Notes: generated from the letters alone by a model not told the origin. A stretch of 64,000 nucleotides of DNA from Actinomadura sp. NBRC 104412 (GCF_030269515.1 NZ_BSTM01000009.1:1-64000), one strand, 5' to 3'. Counted from the first letter of the stretch, positions 1-8,609 are shown. Translations and numbers: made by a program.

Positions 1-2
1 CC

Positions 3-71
3 TGCCAGAAAGTCGGCCACGAAAGCGACACCAATGATGCTGATGTGACAATTGAGGCAATCAGTGCTTAA
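3..71 (+). CDS. possible 3' end of an unidentified gene (partial)
   Basis: A short open frame enters from the left edge and stops with TAA after about 22 residues (ending DVTIEAISA). Its third-position GC is only about half, unlike the strongly GC-biased genes further right, and the DNA up to about 100 is AT-richer than the rest of the window. It could be the tail of a foreign gene or chance. No family recognised. Confidence 0.18.
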   Translation, partial: CQKVGHESDTNDADVTIEAISA

Positions 72-190
72 CTAATCAATAGATCGCGAGGTGGCCTTCT
101 CATACACCACCCGCCTGGACGCGGCCGCCTGACCGGCCTGCATCCCGGCCACCCCCACCCTGCCACAAACGCTGCGGCAGGCACCGACCA

Positions 191-285
191 GGCGCAAGCG
201 CCAAACCCCCGTTAGGGGGCAAGGGGCAAAGCCCCAAGGGGGTGTCGGGGGCGAAGCCCCTGACCGGGGCGCGGGGCAGAGCCCC
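191..285. repeat. row of five short hairpins in the gap left of hup
   Basis: Five small perfect inverted repeats follow one another: GGCGC-aa-GCGCC (191-202), CCCCC-gtta-GGGGG (206-219), then three of one type, GGGGC-aaa-GCCCC (223-235), GGGGC-gaa-GCCCC (248-260) and GGGGC-aga-GCCCC (273-285). Only the loop changes in the last three. No gene is visible between 72 and 546. Confidence 0.6.
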
Positions 286-295
286 GCCCGGGGTC

Positions 296-487
296 AGTGG
301 CCACCGCCGCGAGCCGTCAAGGCGAGCGGCGGTGGTCGCTGGCCCCGGCACCGGGGGGCGTGGGGGGTCGCCCCCCCACAATGAGTCGCCGCCGCCGCGA
401 GCCGCCAGGCGAGCGGCGGGGGTCGCTGACCCCGCACCGGGGGGTGTGGGGGGTCGCCCCCCCACAATGACCCGCCCCCCCACAATG
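296..487. repeat. tandem GC-rich intergenic repeat, two copies plus a fragment
   Basis: About 296-383 and 384-469 are two imperfect copies of one unit of roughly 85 bp, each ending in a G-run, TCG, a C-run and ACAATGA. A third copy of only the tail lies at 470-487. A near-identical 35-bp form of the tail sits inside leuC at about 13447-13481, so this is a dispersed element and not a local slippage product. Confidence 0.65.
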
Positions 488-489
488 AC

Positions 490-537
490 ACGACAGCAGC
501 CCAAGGCCGTGGTTACACGGCCTTGGGCTGCTGTCGT
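490..537 (-). terminator. hup terminator hairpin
   Basis: A perfect 22-bp inverted repeat (490-511 and 516-537) with loop GTTA lies ten bases past the hup stop codon. There is no clear U-tract on the minus strand, which is common for GC-rich actinobacterial terminators. Confidence 0.75.
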
Positions 538-546
538 GATCGAGAG

Positions 547-825
547 TTACTTCTTTCCGGCCACCAGGTTCTTGAAGTCGGCGCCCGCCCTGAACTTGGG
601 CACGGACGTCGCGGGAACCTCGATGGTCTTGCCCGTTGCCGGGTTCCGGGCCGTACGGGCCGGCCGGTCGGCCTTCTCGAACGAACCGAACCCCGTGATC
701 GCGACCTTGTCGCCCTTGGCGACCGCGGTCTGGATCGCCTCCAGGATCGCGTCGACGGCCTCGGCTGCGGCCTTCTTGCTGCCCAGCCGGTCAGAGATGG
801 CGTCGACCAGCTCACGCTTGTTCAT
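547..825 (-). CDS. hup: DNA-binding protein HU
   Basis: Histone-like HU, a dimer that bends DNA and compacts the nucleoid. The 92 residues match a short HU: N-terminal MNKRELVDAIS helix, the central GFGSFE turn at about 45-50, and the DNA-gripping arm with RNPATGK. There is no long Lys/Ala-rich tail of the mycobacterial or Streptomyces HupS type, so this is the HupA-like form. AGGAG lies seven bases before the ATG. It is monocistronic, with a 22-bp terminator hairpin behind it. It stands near leuDC, as in other actinobacteria. Confidence 0.97.
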   Translation of the reverse strand: MNKRELVDAISDRLGSKKAAAEAVDAILEAIQTAVAKGDKVAITGFGSFEKADRPARTARNPATGKTIEVPATSVPKFRAGADFKNLVAGKK

Positions 826-870
826 GGGTTACTCCTCTAGTTCCCCCCTTGCCCGAACGAAACTAAAGGA

Positions 871-898
871 CCCATAGCATCGACACAATCACCTGCAA
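871..898 (-). promoter_or_regulatory. possible hup promoter
   Basis: On the minus strand TTGCAG (893-898) and TATGGG (871-876) are 16 bp apart, about 45 bp before the hup ATG. The -10 box is a weak match. Confidence 0.35.
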
Positions 899-982
899 GC
901 AAGAGTTCCCGTGTCGCAGGCGTTTTGGTCGGTCTCGCCCCCGTCTCGCCAGGCGCCGGACCGTTGCCGGCCACCTCGCACG

Positions 983-1258
983 CTAGCGGGCGTCGGGTGC
1001 CCGATGGAAATCGGAGAGGAACACTTCGAGCTTCCTGGCGGCCAGCTCGGGGTCGCGTTTGGCCAGGTCGGTGATGACCAGGAGGTGCCGGATCAGCCGC
1101 CGCCGGGTCTCGGCGGGCAGCGGCGCGACCCGGCGGTGGGCGTCCCGCAGCCGCTCTGCGAGCCGCGTCAGCGCCGGGTCGTCCCACTCGGGACCGGTCC
1201 ACGGGACCGGCGTCTCCGGTTCGGTCAAGGTGCAAGCCCCCTTGCGATCCTCGCCCAC
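983..1258 (-). CDS. small conserved-looking hypothetical protein
   Basis: A 91-residue soluble protein, charged and likely mostly helical (runs such as LTRLAERLRDAHRRV and LIRHLLVITDLAKRDPELA), without signal peptide, membrane segment or cysteine pairs. A TTG at residue 12 (LTEPETPVPW) could be the true start. It stands alone between hup and a secreted protein gene. I do not recognise the family. Strong third-position GC supports it as a gene. Confidence 0.55.
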   Translation of the reverse strand: MGEDRKGACTLTEPETPVPWTGPEWDDPALTRLAERLRDAHRRVAPLPAETRRRLIRHLLVITDLAKRDPELAARKLEVFLSDFHRAPDAR

Positions 1259-1372
1259 CGCGGAGGGCGGGCGCCACTCCTGAAATTGTGCTCTGTGCGG
1301 GGACCGGTCCGTACATCCGGGTCGGGACCGGTCCCGCCGTCGCGGTGGGCGGGGATCGGCGGGGCGCGTGGT

Positions 1373-2329
1373 TCAGGGCTTGATCGCGACCGCGGTGTAG
1401 GGCGTCGTCAGGGTCGGGCGGGTGGTCAGCCGGGCGTTGGGCAGGTAGAGCCGGTTGTGGTAGGCGGCCGCCGTGGTCGGCGTGTCGAATCCGGGGTCGG
1501 TGATGCGGCGCGCGACGCGGGCCGAGGTGCCCGCCTTGTTGATCTTCAGTACGGAGACGGTGTTGAGCCTGTTCTGCACGACGTAGAGGGCGCAGTCCCG
1601 CAGCAGCAGGCCGTCGCCGTTGGTGAGGGTCTCGCCGCCGAGGTCGACCGCCTGGGTCGCCCCGGTGGACGGGTCGACCCGGAACAGGCGGCCGGTGTTG
1701 GTCTGGACGACCAGCAGGCCCTTGCCGTCCGGTGTCGGGACGATGCCGTTGGCGTTCTCCCCGGGACCGGTCACCAGGTCACCGGTGAGCGGGAGGCGCA
1801 CGGGCTGCTCGGGGAGCGCCCCGTCCGCCCCGAAGGGAAGCTTGTAGAGCGCGGCCTCGGACGAGTTGGTGAACCAGGCCGCCCCGTTCGCGAGGACCAC
1901 GTCGTTGATGTTGCTCACACCTGTGGCGAGGGTGTAGGTCGCCAGCACCTCGCCGGTGCGGGCGTTGAGGACGCGCGCGCTTCCGGCCGAGCCGCCGGCG
2001 ACGAAGAGCCGGCCGCGCCTGTCGAGCTTGAGCCCCGCCGCGGGGGTGCCGGGCCCCTGGCTGAGGACGGCGCCCTGACCGGTGCGCAGGTCGGCACGGT
2101 AGATCGAGCCGTTGCCGAGCGATCCGAAGTACGCGTAGGGGCCCGATCCGATGGCGATGCCGTCGGGCCGCCAGCCGTTCGGGAGGGTGATGGTGGTCTG
2201 GAGGGCCGTCTGCACCTGCCGGCTCTGCTGCCCGGCGGCCGGCGTCCCGGCGTGTGCGGGGACACCGCCGGCGAGTACGCATCCTGCCACGATGATCGAG
2301 GTTGCGGCGATCGTCACATTACGGGTCAT
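1373..2329 (-). CDS. secreted SMP-30/gluconolactonase-like beta-propeller protein
   Basis: A Sec signal peptide covers residues 1-27 (hydrophobic core TSIIVAGCVLAGG, cleavage after AHA). The 290-residue mature part repeats short blades of the type DGIAIGSGPYAYFGS, GLKLDRRGRLFVAGG, NGIVPTPDGKGLLVVQ and TNGDGLLLRDCALYVVQ, the pattern of SMP-30/NHL-type propellers. Such proteins are lactonases, esterases or simple scaffolds, so the substrate cannot be stated. It is an extracellular protein beside a phosphate-uptake block, on the same strand as the two PstS-like genes, but a strong hairpin separates it from them. Confidence 0.75.
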   Translation of the reverse strand: MTRNVTIAATSIIVAGCVLAGGVPAHAGTPAAGQQSRQVQTALQTTITLPNGWRPDGIAIGSGPYAYFGSLGNGSIYRADLRTGQGAVLSQGPGTPAAGLKLDRRGRLFVAGGSAGSARVLNARTGEVLATYTLATGVSNINDVVLANGAAWFTNSSEAALYKLPFGADGALPEQPVRLPLTGDLVTGPGENANGIVPTPDGKGLLVVQTNTGRLFRVDPSTGATQAVDLGGETLTNGDGLLLRDCALYVVQNRLNTVSVLKINKAGTSARVARRITDPGFDTPTTAAAYHNRLYLPNARLTTRPTLTTPYTAVAIKP

Positions 2330-2495
2330 GGGTTTCGCGGCGCCCGGCCCCGTTTTCTCCTGCCGGTGGCGAGGCGCCGCTCCGTCCTTTCTCTGCTCTG
2401 CGTGAATTGAGGGACCGAGCGATTCGGGTCCGGTGAGCGCGGGGAGCCCTCCATTGGTTGGACGCGCCGCGAACCATGAGTCACCGGCTTTTCCG

Positions 2496-2528
2496 GCGGG
2501 GCCCGGGATGGCTGGTCCCGGGCCCCGC
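2496..2528. terminator. strong hairpin after the PstS-like gene
   Basis: Perfect 12-bp arms (2496-2507, 2517-2528) of G/C only with a 9-base loop lie 40 bp past the minus-strand gene that stops at 2570. No U-tract is visible. Confidence 0.6.
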
Positions 2529-2569
2529 GGTCGTGCGCGAAAGGGGCGTGAGGTCGCAAGCCGTCGCTG

Positions 2570-3784
2570 CTAGATGGACTCGCCCCGGCAGTGGTGGTTC
2601 GGGAAGCCGGCGTCCTCGAGGCGCATGAAGCCCTGCTGGTTGATGATGTCGGTCACGCCGGCGCTGTCGGGGTCGCAGAGCCAGCCGGGGCCGGTGTTGT
2701 CGAAGCCGACCATGCGCAGCGCCTGCCCGTCATGGGCCTGCGCGGTGTCGATGACGTTGTAGACGAAACGGACGCCCTCGAACGAGTTGAACGGGGGCTC
2801 GACGATGACGTCGGGGTTGGGGGCGAGGCCGCCGTCGGTCCCGGTGACCGGGTTCATGCCCGCCTGGAGGCCCAGGAAGGCGCCGTTGCGCTTGTCGGTC
2901 TCCTTGCCGTTGCCCTGCGCGACCCACTGGGCCACCGAGAACGGCGAGATCGCCGCGTCCTTCGCCTCGTCGTCGATGCCGTCCAGGTCGTGCTCCTGGA
3001 TCTGGATGACCGGGGGAGCTTCCGCGGCGTTGCACTTGTCGATGATGTCCTGGCTGGTGATGGGGTTGAAGCCCAGGACGGTGCCGGTGAAGAACGACAG
3101 GGTGCCGGAACCGTTCTGCGGCAGATAGCGCTGGATCTGCTGGTCCGAGCCGCCCACCTCGTTCCAGTTGGTGATGTCGCAGTCGTAGATGTCGCGGAGC
3201 TGGTCGACCGTCAGCGAACGCGAGTCCGGCGCGGCGCCGTCGAAGGCCGCCCAGGTGACCGCGTCGAGCGCGAACGCGTAGTACTGGAAGCCGGCCGGGT
3301 CGCTGCCGCTCGGGGGCGAGGAGGACCGGGCGATGTCGATGCACCCGGTGGTGGGGTTGTCGGTCGGCCAGGGCAGTCCCGGCCTCGCGTTCCCGGTGCC
3401 GGCGAGCGCGTTCCTGCCGTCGGTGGATCCGTTCGGGGCGGGGAAGGTGTTGATCCCGTCCGCCACGCCCTTGTTCACGTAGCTGCGCCCGCCGCTCGGT
3501 GACGTGCACGTGCCGTCAGCGGGCACGGTGAACGCCGGGTCGGCGGCGTTCGCCTGCACCGGGACGTTGTGGGCCGTGTCGGGGTCGGGGTTCGCCGCGT
3601 TGGCGGCGTTCCAGGCGGCGGCGAGGTCGCTCATCACGTCCTCGGTGGTGTCGGAGCCGGCGATCGTCAGCCTTTGCGGTACGCCGTCGGCCGCGGGCGC
3701 CGCGTAAGCGGGAGCCGTCGTGACCCCCACCAGCGCCAGCGCCAGCGCGCCTGCCGCCAGCACGCGGGTCTTGATGGAAGACAT
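2570..3784 (-). CDS. secreted PstS-like phosphate-binding protein
   Basis: About 404 residues starting at MSSIKTRV, chosen because AAAGGAC precedes that ATG and a signal peptide follows at once (core LAAGALALALVGVTTA, cleavage near AYA-AP). The mature part has features of the PBP-like (PstS) fold: IAGSDTTEDVMSDLAAAWN near the start, corresponding to the phosphate loop, and YLPQNGSGTLSFF corresponding to the second anion loop. It has no lipobox, so it would be released or held by partners. It lies upstream of a second PstS-like gene and near pstCAB-S; it probably serves phosphate capture outside the cell. Confidence 0.75.
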   Translation of the reverse strand: MSSIKTRVLAAGALALALVGVTTAPAYAAPAADGVPQRLTIAGSDTTEDVMSDLAAAWNAANAANPDPDTAHNVPVQANAADPAFTVPADGTCTSPSGGRSYVNKGVADGINTFPAPNGSTDGRNALAGTGNARPGLPWPTDNPTTGCIDIARSSSPPSGSDPAGFQYYAFALDAVTWAAFDGAAPDSRSLTVDQLRDIYDCDITNWNEVGGSDQQIQRYLPQNGSGTLSFFTGTVLGFNPITSQDIIDKCNAAEAPPVIQIQEHDLDGIDDEAKDAAISPFSVAQWVAQGNGKETDKRNGAFLGLQAGMNPVTGTDGGLAPNPDVIVEPPFNSFEGVRFVYNVIDTAQAHDGQALRMVGFDNTGPGWLCDPDSAGVTDIINQQGFMRLEDAGFPNHHCRGESI

Positions 3785-3949
3785 GGTGTCCTTTCCGCGA
3801 GACGCTCCGGGCCCTGTTGCCCGGTGCGACCTCATTCAGCGGCCCGCCCGTTAAGCCCGGCCTTCCATCCGGTGGACAACCGACGGCTCCCACCTTCAGG
3901 CCCGACGGCGTGACTCCCGGTCAGATTCGCGAACAGAAAGGAACAGAAA

Positions 3950-3988
3950 AAGGGCCGTGCCCGGTGAAAGCCTCCGGGCACGGCCCTT
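3950..3988 (-). terminator. Rho-independent terminator
   Basis: Perfect 15-bp arms (3950-3964, 3974-3988) with a 9-base loop are followed on the minus strand by TTTTTCTG. It ends the minus-strand gene that stops at 4021 and isolates it from the next one. Confidence 0.9.
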
Positions 3989-4020
3989 CTCGATAATCGC
4001 GTTTCGAGGAAACAGGTGCC

Positions 4021-6195
4021 TCAGCGTCGCCGGGCGAGGAAGACCGCGGCGCGGCGCAGCGGCGTGGCGATCAGCGCCAGCGCGTACGCCACGCGGGGCG
4101 GTGGCCGCCGGCCCGCCGAGCCGTACGCGGTGCCCGAGGTGAGCCCGTTGGTCAGGGCCAGCGCCGAAAGCGGGACGAGCAGCACGAGCGCGGCCATGCC
4201 GGCGAAGAGCGGGATGGAGGCGTCGTTGGCCGCCTTGAGCGCCTGCTGCTGGCCGCCGGGGGTCACCGGCCGGGTCGGATGGCGGCCTGCGGCTCCGGCG
4301 CTCGTGTCGCCCGTACCGCTGCCGGTGCCGCCGTCCGGCAGGGCGGAACCGGCGAGGTCGTCGCCGCCGGACCCGCCGCCACCGTCGTCATCGTCCTCGC
4401 CGTCGGGGTCGGCGCCGGCCGGGCAGGCCGTGTTCGGGCCGATCTGGCCCAGCCTTTCCGTCGCCTGCGTACGCAGCTCGCCCGGCAACGGGACGAGACC
4501 CGGGCTGAGCTGTCTCTGGCCACCGTCCGCGCTGACCAGGTCGCCCAGCACGTCGCGGACGAGTTTCGCCTTGCAGGCGTCGCCCAGTTGCGTGGCGGCG
4601 TTGGCGTATTCGACGAAGGTGAACGGATAGGCGCGGGGGTCGGTCTTGTCCAGGTCCGGGACGAGACTGCCGTCCGGCAACGCGGTCATGTCGTCGACGG
4701 CGGCGTTCAGGCTCTCCGCCGTCGGCGCCACGTACTCGCCCGCCGCGTTCTGTACCTTCGCCACCGGCAGGTTCAGCGCCTGGGCGGTCGCGAGGTCGGT
4801 GAGCACGAAGTTCAGGCAGGCCCCGGAGGCGTTGCCGTTGACGGCGGTGGAGCAGTCGGTGATCTCCGTCGCCACCTGCTTGTCGAGGTTGGCCCGGTCC
4901 GCCTTCAGCGGATGCGACTCCAGGTCGGTGCCGACCTGCCTGCTCAGCGGGCCGAGCTGCCAGATCTCGCCGACCGGCTCACCGGCCGCGTGGCCGTTGC
5001 GGGCGGTGGAGTACCTCCAGGCGTCCGGGGCGTGACGCGCCAGGTAGCGCGACAGGACCCAGTGCCCCACCTGGGGAGGCGCGTACCCCACGACGGCCAC
5101 GCCGAAGCTCCGCCCGGTGGGCGGAATCGACCTGAAACTGCCGGGCACGCCCGGCAGGGTGCTCGCAAGCTGGGGGTTGGCGGCCAGCACCGGGTTGGTG
5201 GCCGGGTCGCCCTGGAAGGCGGTCCCCGGCTGCTCCAGGGTCCTGGCGAGCTGGTCGGCCGTGAGCCTGATGTCGTCGAGCTGTGTCGACCGGAGGCAGC
5301 GCGAGGCGGCGCACGAGTTGCTCGGCCACGCCTTCTTGAAGTACCCGCCGACGATGGCCAGGACCTCGGCGTTCAGCGCGACCGGCACCGGAACCGACCT
5401 GCGCTGGCCCGCGGCCGCCGGATCCTCGCCCACCGTCGCGCCGCCGGCGGCGAAGAACACATCGGGGAACACATCGCCGACCCCTGTGCGGAACTGGTCC
5501 CGCGCGGTCAGCTCGGGCACCGCCGTGAAGTCCAGATCCTGCTTCTTACCGCCCTGGCACCGGCGCTGCGCGAGCGCCATCTGCGTGCCCTCGAACCGGG
5601 GGGCGCCCACGGCGTCGACGTACTCGCCCTCCTCCGGAGCGCCGCAGCCCTCGATCTCGTCCGACTCCTTGACCGTGAACTCCAGCGAGGTCGTGTCGGT
5701 GATGATGCCCGCCGGCGCGTTGAAGGTGAACCTGATCGTGCACCGGTCACCGGGGGTGCAGGAGAAGTTCGCCCCGCCCGTGGTGAAGGTGGCCTCGTCC
5801 TCGGGAGGGATGATCACCGAGAACTCGATCCAGCCGTTCTCGTCGGGAGTCGCGGTGTTCGGGATGAAGCCGCTGAACCTCGGGGGCAGGCCGCCGGGGC
5901 TCCGGCAGCCCTTGGTCGGCTCGGGAACGCCGCAGATGGCGACGCCGTTGACGTACACCGTGCCGGAGACCTTGGCCTGGATCGCCACGTGCACCCGGTC
6001 GCCCGGCTGGACGCCGTCGGCGAAGTCGGCCAGGGTCGCCTGGGCGATCTCGTACTCGCCCGCCGCCGCCCGCGCGCCGGCACCGCCCACCGCTCCCGGG
6101 CCCAGCGACAGCGCCGCCGCGCAGCACAACAGGACCGACACGAAGGCCACCACGCGCGATGACCGCCGCATCAGGCCCGTCCGCCGTGTTCTCAT
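4021..6195 (-). CDS. large membrane-anchored PstS-like substrate-binding protein
   Basis: A 724-residue protein. The ATG at 6195 (MRTRRTG) has AAGGAG at the right distance and precedes a signal peptide (VVAFVSVLLCCAAALSLG). An extra N-terminal beta-rich domain with several cysteines (about 45-200) comes first, then a PstS-like domain (about 220-600) with an EYANAATQLGDACKAKL helix seen in PstS relatives. A Gly/Asp/Ser-rich linker follows, then one membrane span near the C-terminus (IPLFAGMAALVLLVPLSALAL) with a basic cytoplasmic tail. So it is a surface protein tethered at the C-terminus. No LPxTG or LAxTG signal is evident. A triple PHO-box-like repeat lies upstream. Confidence 0.7.
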   Translation of the reverse strand: MRTRRTGLMRRSSRVVAFVSVLLCCAAALSLGPGAVGGAGARAAAGEYEIAQATLADFADGVQPGDRVHVAIQAKVSGTVYVNGVAICGVPEPTKGCRSPGGLPPRFSGFIPNTATPDENGWIEFSVIIPPEDEATFTTGGANFSCTPGDRCTIRFTFNAPAGIITDTTSLEFTVKESDEIEGCGAPEEGEYVDAVGAPRFEGTQMALAQRRCQGGKKQDLDFTAVPELTARDQFRTGVGDVFPDVFFAAGGATVGEDPAAAGQRRSVPVPVALNAEVLAIVGGYFKKAWPSNSCAASRCLRSTQLDDIRLTADQLARTLEQPGTAFQGDPATNPVLAANPQLASTLPGVPGSFRSIPPTGRSFGVAVVGYAPPQVGHWVLSRYLARHAPDAWRYSTARNGHAAGEPVGEIWQLGPLSRQVGTDLESHPLKADRANLDKQVATEITDCSTAVNGNASGACLNFVLTDLATAQALNLPVAKVQNAAGEYVAPTAESLNAAVDDMTALPDGSLVPDLDKTDPRAYPFTFVEYANAATQLGDACKAKLVRDVLGDLVSADGGQRQLSPGLVPLPGELRTQATERLGQIGPNTACPAGADPDGEDDDDGGGGSGGDDLAGSALPDGGTGSGTGDTSAGAAGRHPTRPVTPGGQQQALKAANDASIPLFAGMAALVLLVPLSALALTNGLTSGTAYGSAGRRPPPRVAYALALIATPLRRAAVFLARRR

Positions 6196-6272
6196 CGATG
6201 CTCCTTGCACCCCTGTGATCCTCTGTCAGGCTCGGCGGCGGCCGAGCCGCCGGTCAACGCCCTCACGTCCCG

Positions 6273-6305
6273 CTTCATCGCGGTTCCGTCGGGCGTTCAT
6301 CACCG
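6273..6305 (-). promoter_or_regulatory. PHO-box-like triple 11-bp direct repeat
   Basis: Three abutting 11-mers, CTTCATCGCGG, TTCCGTCGGGC and GTTCATCACCG, lie 78 bp before the start at 6195. Units 1 and 3 fit the actinobacterial PhoP box (GTTCAYYYRCG style). The same three-unit layout recurs before pstC. Confidence 0.55.
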
Positions 6306-6346
6306 CGACACCCGTGCCGTGACGGGACGGGGTGGGGGTCGCGAGG

Positions 6347-7300
6347 TCAGATCCACGCCGGCAGCAGGCGGGTGCCGGCCTCGGCGGCGAGGACGATGAG
6401 GGCCACCATGACCGGTGTCGTGAGCACGTAGGTCGACAGCGTCAGCCACCACCGGTACAGCAGCACGGACGCGACGGCGCTGCCCGCGAAGAGCACCCCG
6501 TAAAGGACCATCAGCGGGACGGCCGAGGGGTCGCCGTGCCGTCCGTCCTGGTGACGCGAGCGCGCGCCCTGGGGAGTGGGAGGGAAGGGCAGCCCCGTCG
6601 CCTTCGCCACCACGACCAGGGACCGGTGCCGCTCCCACGGGGTCCACGTCCAGGAGCTCACCAGGGTCAGCCGGTCGTCGGTGCTGCTCGCGTAGACGTC
6701 CCGGACGGCCAGGTTCGCGCGGCCGACCGACAGCACCTTGTACAGCGTCTGGCCCTGCGTGGTGGTGACGATGATGTCGTCCCCCGGACGCAGGGTGTCC
6801 AGCGTGCGGAACGGCGCGCCGAAGCCGTGGCGGCGCCCCACAACGGCCGAGTTGCCCGGCTGCCCGGGACCGGCCGTCCCCGGGACGTGACCGGGCCCGG
6901 CCTGCGTGCGCTCGGAGTCGGCGCCTTCCACCACGACCTGTTGCAGTCTCATGCGCGGGATCTGGATGATCGCCACCGGTTCGCCGAGCTCGGCGGCACG
7001 TGGCTTGTCCACCCTGCCGAACAGCGACTGCCGCTGGCCGACGACCTCGGCGATCCGGGCGCGGAAGTCACCGAGCAGCGCCCGCTGTTGCCGGCTTTCC
7101 AGCAGCGGGCCGAGCCCGTAGGCGAGCAGCCCGGCGCACATCACCGTGACCAGCAGCCAGACACCCGCCACCACGCCGATCCTGCGCGGATGCCACGGCG
7201 CCGGCCGCCGGGTGGTGCCGGGTCGTTCCTCGCGCGGACGGTGCGAAGCCCCGTCCGGAGGGGAGTCCGGCGCGGACTCGGTGGAGATCGCCTCGGTCAC
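6347..7300 (-). CDS. sortase-fold membrane protein with Ser in place of the catalytic Cys
   Basis: A GTG at 7300 (VTEAIST) with AAGGAG upstream is the preferred start; an earlier ATG at 7327 adds nine residues. A Pro/Arg-rich cytoplasmic N-terminus leads to one span (about 40-62), an extracellular sortase domain, then two C-terminal spans. The sortase His is in VVGRRHGF and the Arg in ERHRSL, but the usual TLxTC strand reads TLVSS: the Cys codon is TCC (complement of 6653-6655). It lies between a PstS-like gene and pstC. If active it would need a Ser nucleophile; otherwise it is a pseudo-enzyme, perhaps a scaffold. Confidence 0.8.
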   Translation of the reverse strand: MTEAISTESAPDSPPDGASHRPREERPGTTRRPAPWHPRRIGVVAGVWLLVTVMCAGLLAYGLGPLLESRQQRALLGDFRARIAEVVGQRQSLFGRVDKPRAAELGEPVAIIQIPRMRLQQVVVEGADSERTQAGPGHVPGTAGPGQPGNSAVVGRRHGFGAPFRTLDTLRPGDDIIVTTTQGQTLYKVLSVGRANLAVRDVYASSTDDRLTLVSSWTWTPWERHRSLVVVAKATGLPFPPTPQGARSRHQDGRHGDPSAVPLMVLYGVLFAGSAVASVLLYRWWLTLSTYVLTTPVMVALIVLAAEAGTRLLPAWI

Positions 7301-7429
7301 CGGTTTCCTCTCCTTCACGGGCCGCACGGGCTCATGTCGACATGGCGGAGCCGCCCGCGGCGACCCCCGGGTCAGCGTCAGCGGCCGCGTCGTACCCGGT
7401 CAACCCCCGGTCGGCGCGGCCCCGGACCG

Positions 7430-7462
7430 CTTCATCTCGGACCCGTCGGGCGTTAACCGGCG
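7430..7462 (+). promoter_or_regulatory. PHO-box-like triple 11-bp repeat before pstC
   Basis: CTTCATCTCGG, ACCCGTCGGGC and GTTAACCGGCG abut exactly, closely matching the repeat at 6273-6305. It lies about 145 bp before the pstC start, within the 307-bp gap 7301-7607 that otherwise shows nothing firm. It is the likely PhoP site for the pst operon. Confidence 0.6.
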
Positions 7463-7607
7463 AGCCACCCGCGCAGGCGACCCGGCGGCGCACACTCATG
7501 CCGTACCGCCGGGTACGGGGGCACGGCCGCCCTTCCGTGCCCGCGCACGCCGCACGCACCCGCCTGCGCGCCCGCCCACGGAACCAGCACTGCGAGGACC
7601 ACACGCG

Positions 7608-8609
7608 ATGCCCACTCTCGCCGACGAAGCACCGGCGGCGGGGCCGCCCGCCCCGCCGCCCAGGCCCCGGCCGGTGGTGGATCGCCCCACCCGGCCCGAC
7701 CGCCTGTTCAGCAGGGTCACCACGGCCGCCGCCGGAGCGATGTTCGCGTTGCTCTTCCTCATCGGCTTCTTCCTGCTCCTGCGTGCCGCACCGGCGCTGG
7801 AGACGGCGGGCTGGGGCTTCTTCACCACCGTCAACTGGCAGCTCAACGCCGACCCGCCGGTCTTCGGGGTGCTGGGCATGCTGTCCGGGACGGTGATCGT
7901 CGGGACCATCGCGTGCGTGTTCGCGCTTCCGGTGAGCGTCCTGGCCGCGCTGTTCATCACCGAGTACGCGAGTCCCCGGCTGCGCACCACGCTGACCGGG
8001 GTGGTCGATCTGCTCGCCGCGATCCCCAGCCTCCTGTACGGGCTGTGGGGGATGACGTTCCTGAACGAGCGGATCGTCCCGCTGTCGCGCTGGATCGGCG
8101 ACAACCTCGGCTGGATCCCGATCTTCGACACCGCGCCGGAGGCGGAGCTGACCGGGTCGATGTTCATCGCGGGCCTGGTCGTCTCGCTGATGGTGATGCC
8201 GATCACCACGTCCATCATGCGGGAGGTCTTCGCGCAGACCCCGCCGGGCGAGAAGGAGGCGGCGCTCGCCCTCGGCGGCACCCGGTGGGGCATGATCCGC
8301 AGCGTCGTGCTGCCGTTCGGCCGCGGCGGGGTCATCGGCGGCTCGATGCTCGGCCTCGGCCGCGCGCTGGGCGAGACGATCGCGGTGAAGCTGCTGCTGC
8401 CGCAGGTCCCCATCCTGTCCGCCGACATCATGCAGGACGGCGGCTCGACCATCGCCGGGTTCATCGCCGCCAACGCCGGCACCCCGGACCTGGCGGAGGA
8501 GCTGCTGGCCTGCGGCCTCGTGCTGTTCGTCTTCACCATCGTGATCAACCTCGCGGCCGCGGCGATCATCGCGCGGAGCCGGTCCGGAGCGGATGTGGAG
8601 GCCCCCTGA
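7608..8609 (+). CDS. pstC: phosphate ABC transporter permease PstC
   Basis: Inner-membrane permease of the high-affinity phosphate importer. The ATG at 7608 (MPTLADEAP) has GAGGA upstream. The 333 residues carry a Pro-rich cytoplasmic start, a first span ([17 protein letters not shown]) and five further spans. The EAA loop that docks on PstB reads [14 protein letters not shown] at about 220. It is first in the operon pstC-pstA-pstB-pstS; its TGA overlaps the pstA ATG (TGATG), indicating coupled translation. The order differs from the common pstSCAB. Confidence 0.95.
   Translation: MPTLADEAPAAGPPAPPPRPRPVVDRPTRPDRLFSRVTTAAAGAMFALLFLIGFFLLLRAAPALETAGWGFFTTVNWQLNADPPVFGVLGMLSGTVIVGTIACVFALPVSVLAALFITEYASPRLRTTLTGVVDLLAAIPSLLYGLWGMTFLNERIVPLSRWIGDNLGWIPIFDTAPEAELTGSMFIAGLVVSLMVMPITTSIMREVFAQTPPGEKEAALALGGTRWGMIRSVVLPFGRGGVIGGSMLGLGRALGETIAVKLLLPQVPILSADIMQDGGSTIAGFIAANAGTPDLAEELLACGLVLFVFTIVINLAAAAIIARSRSGADVEAP

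Noticed and set aside
242..877. A plus-strand open frame of 211 codons over hup and the hairpin field
   Set aside because: It is antisense to hup and built from the GC repeats; no coding evidence.
3785..3880. A third PHO box before the PstS-like gene at 2570
   Set aside because: A GTTAAGCCCGG unit is present near 3850, but neighbouring 11-mers do not keep the register seen at the two other sites.
4021..4560. LPxTG-type sorting signal at the end of the large PstS-like protein
   Set aside because: The only similar string, ALPDGGTGS, lies far before the membrane span and lacks the motif's Thr-Gly spacing.
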